NCBI GenBank assembly: GCA_949318235.1
Contig: OX439131.1
Location: 49,626,422 to 49,690,421, forward strand
Direction of reading: 5' to 3'
Source: Ecdyonurus torrentis
Taxonomy: Eukaryota; Arthropoda; Insecta; Ephemeroptera; Heptageniidae
DNA length: 64,000 nt
Both the position numbers and the translations under genes were made by a program. Below, piece after piece: positions 59,996 through 64,000 of the stretch (its first letter is position 1; every line of letters starts with the position of its first letter). The notes beneath the pieces were generated by a model. The model ran no database searches and was not told the DNA's origin. It saw only the letters and a list, made by a program, of their open reading frames with translations.

Positions 59996-60175
59996 CAGAG
60001 TCGGACTGGCAATCAAGGGGCCTCGTCCACAAAAAGGGGGTGTAACTCCCTCTTTAGGGGCCACAAAGTGGGCGTAACACACTAGTTACGCCCCTTTTTA
60101 GGCCTTAGGGGCCTCAAAACAGGGGGGGGGCCACGTCCGCAATTGCGGACTTGCTCTTATGGCCAGTCCGAGCCT
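59996..60175. repeat. Short inverted-end element, 180 bp
   Basis: The left end CAGAGTCGGACTGGC matches the inverse of the right end GCCAGTCCGAGCCTG. The interior is GC-rich and itself partly palindromic around CTAGTTACGCC. No matching target duplication found, so the class is uncertain. Confidence 0.6.
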
Positions 60176-60299
60176 GTGTGATTCTGACATCAAATTTGAA
60201 TACAAAAATAATTTTTTTAAAGAAAATGCAGCAATTTTAAGAATTATTTTTATATATTTAAATTACTTTTGAAAATGTTTTAATTATATTACAACGATT

Positions 60300-60515
60300 A
60301 TTTTCACCCAATTGACTTGAAGTCAAGGAAAATTTCAGCTCTGAAAAATAATTCTAACTCAAGTTATAGCTGCTTCATTGCTCCATAAGAGCGCATGTTA
60401 AATGTAGACAGGAACACAAAGTCGTCTGCTAGCACTTTGTTAGTATTGTTGAGCTGACAGTTTGTTTATTTTATCACTAAACCTACTTTTGTGACGTCTG
60501 CTATATTGTTTCCTA
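60300..60515. repeat. Half of a family-M MITE (opposite arm)
   Basis: Matches the right arm of 24760-25262 (CAATTGACTT to CTACTTTTG). It complements the single left arm at 32216. Confidence 0.7.
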
Positions 60516-60527
60516 AACTTAGTTTAA

Positions 60528-61045
60528 GGCGTAGAACACCTTAAACAAAAAAAAGTTGTGTAATATCCTAACAAACCTAAAAATCAACGTTGATTTGGTC
60601 GAAGTCCATTGATTTCTAATTTTTTTCCCATGCACAAAATGTCACTGCGGCGGTCACAGCTCTGAGCTCGCGCGTAAAACAAGCGAGCTGTGAGTAAAGT
60701 AAGCTATATTAACGGCTTCTCCTACAAGTATGATCGACCCATAAGCAGAAATCTTAGCAACGGATTTTGTTGATTCTTGCAAATTAACCCGCGTTGTTAT
60801 GGAGATTTTTCAAATTGTAAAGGTTACTCACAACAATGAAGCGATTTTACTTTCCAAAGCATGTAAAGGTTTCCTGCGCATGCGTATTGAATATAGCTTA
60901 CTTTAGCTGTGACGTCAGTGACCGCCAGTGGCATTTTGTAAATGGAAAATAAATTATAAATCAATGACTTCCACCAAATCAACGTTGATTTTCAGGTTTG
61001 TTAGGATATCACACAACTTTTTTTTGTTCAGGGTGTTCTACGCCC
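60528..61045. repeat. TTAA-flanked palindromic MITE, family B copy 4, with insertion
   Basis: TTAA at 60524-60527 and 61046-61049. The 310-bp family length is extended by a 211-bp insertion at 60694-60904. Confidence 0.85.
60694..60904. mobile_element. 211-bp MITE inside a family-B MITE
   Basis: Flanked by the 8-bp repeat AGCTGTGA (60686-60693 and 60905-60912), with inverted ends AAAGTAAGCTATATT. An 8-bp duplication fits hAT-type integration. Exact ends are uncertain by about two bases. Confidence 0.7.
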
Positions 61046-61558
61046 TTAAGATATTAAGTAAATAATTAAATCTCTAAGTTTACAGTTTTGAAGCGACTTT
61101 TGCAACGTCTGCTATTGCATATAAAGTACATTATATTTTACATACGAGTATATACCAATGGAGGTTATCGGTTTTAAAAATTCTTAAAATATTTCTATTA
61201 AGCTTAAAACACGTAAAAGTATGTCTAGTATTTCTCATTTAAATTTCTCTGAAATCGGTGGAGTAGTTTTCTTAAAAATCGCAAAAAACGTGTGTTTTTC
61301 CCCATAAGTGTAATGTTAAATTAGGGGACCCTTAGTTTTCCCCGCATCACCCCGCGCGCTAAACCGATAAACTCCATTGTATATAAATACGTATCACTAT
61401 GTCGCAGTAACAGCTAACATTATTCATCACTAAATATCATAAAACTCATTACCTATACTCAGCATATTTCATAACATTATACCTACTAATTACGTTAGTT
61501 TTAATCAAATATTGAAATCTTGCGGTTATACCGTCAGGAAATTTCAGTGATATTTTAT

Positions 61559-61589
<31 letters not shown>

Positions 61590-61671
61590 TAAAAAAGAAA
61601 AAAAAAGTTAAAGAAATGAAAAAAAAAAAAAAAAAAAAAGTTGGAGAAACGAAAAAAAGAAAAAAAATTGG

Positions 61672-61709
<38 letters not shown>

Positions 61710-62015
61710 GGTTTAATTTTTATAATGTATAGCTTTTGCCTAATAATTGAAAAATATTTTTATACAAAATGTTGACATGTTGTATACTGTACATTTATGT
61801 TCATTTGTTAGCAATGCATGTAACTGAACACAATGGCCAATCACAAATAGGGGTGGAAATGACCCCTCACAATAATTACCACTTTTGTTATTAAATTTTA
61901 ATTTTTTTTTTCTTCTGTAACACCATACACCGGAATCCTACTTGATTCAAAGTGAAGGCGACAGTAATCCAGTACCAATTATCTATTATTGTTATTATTA
62001 CTTTTTTTTTGCTAT
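61046..62015. other. Low-complexity AT-rich DNA
   Basis: Contains a relative of family L at 61180-61265 and long poly(A)/poly(T) runs at 61563-61703. No gene seen. Confidence 0.5.
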
Positions 62016-63022
62016 AGGGTGTATGCATTCATGTTGAAGTCGACGCCATGTTGGATAACTCAATAACATAGGTGGCATAGGAAAAAAATATCATTTTGCC
62101 AGTTTAAAAACACTATGCAATATTTTTGAGAGCGCTGATGTTGTAAATATGTTGAATTAGTATCTCAAGTATGTGAGAAAAATAATATTAACAAAAAATT
62201 AACAGATTTCCCAAAGAAAATTGTCTTAAATGAAGTTTGTCCTATGCTGAGCAATGTTATGCACTACTCCAGTATGGCCTCCAAGCGCATTAAATATGAC
62301 GTCATCTGCATACACCCTATAATAGTGCATGAGGTTTAAAATTTTGTAATTAGAGCTTTGTGAGACCAGCTTACAAAAAGGCAACTATATATAGGGTGTA
62401 TGCACATGAAGTCATACTGATGCGCTTCGACGCCATATTGGATCAATTACTTAACAAAAGACAAACTTCGTTTTCGTCATTTTTTTACTTTGGAACTTTT
62501 TTTTGGTACTGATATTTTTCTCACATACTTGAAATTCAAGCATTAAAAAACAGCATAAAAAAACTCATGCTTATTACTTTTTAAACTTATAAAATGAGAC
62601 AGATTAGTTTACCAGCCTATGTTATTGAGTGATCCAACATGGCGATGACTTTAATACTTTAACATGAATGCATACACACTATAGAAATGTAAAAACCACT
62701 TCTGGTTTAAAGTAAAATCTATATGGTGTATGCGCATGACGTCATATTTAATACACTTGGACGCCATACTGAAGTAGTGAATAACATTGCTCAGCATAGG
62801 ACAAACTTTATTTGAGCCGCCAATTTTTCTTTTGGAAATTGGTTAATTTTTTGTTATTGCTATTTTTCTCACATATTTGAAATTGAACCTATTAACAACA
62901 TCAATGCTCTCAAAAATATTACATAGCAATTTTAAACTGCTAAAATGAGTTATTTTCATATGCCACCTATGTTATTGAGTTATCCAGCATCGACTTTTAA
63001 CATGAATGCATACATTCTATGA
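62016..63022. repeat. 1-kb composite palindrome
   Basis: Outer arms TATGCATTCATGTTGAAGTC, AACTCAATAACATAGGTGGC are repeated inverted near 62955-63020. The inner arms carry TATGCTGAGCAATGTTA and one TGACGTCA each (62297 and 62737). Extra copies of the terminal motif near 62395 and 62640-62690 suggest a nested insertion. A relative flanks the assembly gap at 33050-33249. Confidence 0.75.
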
Positions 63023-63118
63023 GTTTTGTATTAGAGGCAAATAATGTTGGAAAAAATTAAATTGAACAAAAACTGAGTCAGCGTTTTTACACGTTTATTC
63101 AAGTGCCATTCAAGTTTA

Positions 63119-63119
63119 C

Positions 63120-63207
<88 letters not shown>
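63119..63207. repeat. (AT)n microsatellite
   Basis: About 90 bp of AT dinucleotides with one GTAT interruption. Confidence 0.95.
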
Positions 63208-63208
<1 letters not shown>

Positions 63209-63790
63209 CAGTGTAATTTTAAATTTAAACAATAATATTAATTATACATTGAAATAACTCAAAATATGGTTAAAAAAATTTTCACTTCTTTGCACTTTTC
63301 TCTATTTATATATGTTTAAAAATGTTTAACATTTGTTCAAAATTTAAATTTATTTCATAGCCAAAACCAAATTGTATTACTACTATTATAATATAAGTAT
63401 AGTGCATTTTATGTATTATATAATGTACCGCACTGGCCGATTTCTGTAATTGAAAAAAAAAAATGAAATATTAATATTGTACTATTTTTAATTTCTAAAA
63501 TATATATGGTTCACATTTTTCCCCGAAAAGCTACCAAAGTGATTTTTAAAATTTTCATTGCAATATGCACATTTTTAATAATCTTTTGTTTTTTTCTTTA
63601 ATTCTTTGGTATCTCTCCCCCTCCCCCCCCCCCCGCATCTTGCCATAGCAATATTACTTTGAGCTATAGTATGTCGTAGCTTCATATTATAGACCCCTTG
63701 CACATCCTTGCGCTTTGCCGCCATGTTTGTGGTACCTAATACATTGTCCAGCATAGGGGAAACTAGCTTATTAGGAACTACAAATTAAAG
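63208..63790. other. AT-rich DNA
   Basis: Nothing recognisable apart from a poly(C) run near 63620 and a diverged trace of the CATTGTCCAGCATAGG motif at 63745. Confidence 0.4.
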
Positions 63791-64000
63791 GAATAGACCA
63801 GGTAAAAAGAAAACACTTGATGGGACTTACATAAATAACTTTAGTTTGTCTCAAAACCCAACTGTAGCTCTGTAGTAGTGAATAGAAATTTCAATTCATG
63901 AAACCCGCACAATATTTTCATACTAATTTTTGCATATTTCTGACGTCATAAACATGAATTGTCACTTAAATTGCATACTTTACAGTATTTTCACGCTCTC
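63791..64000 (-). repeat. Inverted copy of the 31395-31625 repeat
   Basis: Shares GAATAGACC, AACACTTGATGGGA, TTTGTCTCAAAACCCAA and TGACGTCA (63941) with the inverse complement of 31395-31625. It runs off the window edge. Confidence 0.6.

Overview
The window looks like nuclear DNA from an invertebrate animal. It is AT-rich and gene-sparse, its genes have GT-AG introns, AATAAA signals follow several stop codons, and most of the non-coding sequence is transposon-derived. I cannot name the species. The recognised products (the RNase P protein Rpp21, a tankyrase-type PARP, an ankyrin-repeat protein and the end of an SLC13 sodium/carboxylate transporter) fit a metazoan. A 200-bp run of N at 33250-33449 marks an assembly gap.

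Left part (1-23 kb). A minus-strand gene of unknown function runs off the left edge, head-to-head with RPP21 (two coding exons, 1821-2057 and 7317-7577, 165 aa). The 5.3-kb RPP21 intron is full of palindromic MITEs. After a block with a complete hAT element (9244-10634) comes a ten-exon gene (14030-22647, predicted 539 aa). It has a tankyrase-like PARP catalytic domain including its zinc site, but no ankyrin or SAM domain. Its catalytic triad reads H-Y-T instead of H-Y-E, and the tail carries an 11-residue repeat array and a C2H2-like finger.

Middle (23-35 kb). The 3' end of the PARP gene is tandemly duplicated at 28148-30442. This copy starts in the middle of an exon, is frame-shifted, and carries its own hAT insertion. 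The flanking DNA is also repeated.

Palindrome zone (34.8-50.3 kb). Three large foldback structures dominate: a 6.5-kb TTAA-flanked inverted repeat split by a younger, nearly perfect 4.4-kb palindrome; a 3.3-kb palindrome; and a 2.7-kb TTAA-flanked palindrome. The last two lie in the single recognised intron of an ankyrin-repeat gene (42485-51809).

Right part (51.8-64 kb). The last two exons of an SLC13 transporter gene (54538-55494) run directly into a 3.4-kb, 23-bp tandem satellite in which nearly every unit holds the CRE/ATF octamer TGACGTCA. The rest is MITEs, AT microsatellites and another palindrome (about 62.0-63.0 kb). The same octamer also recurs in several unrelated dispersed repeats across the window, far more often than base composition predicts.

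The genes do not form a pathway. The main story is a transposon- and palindrome-rich animal locus with one structurally unusual PARP gene.
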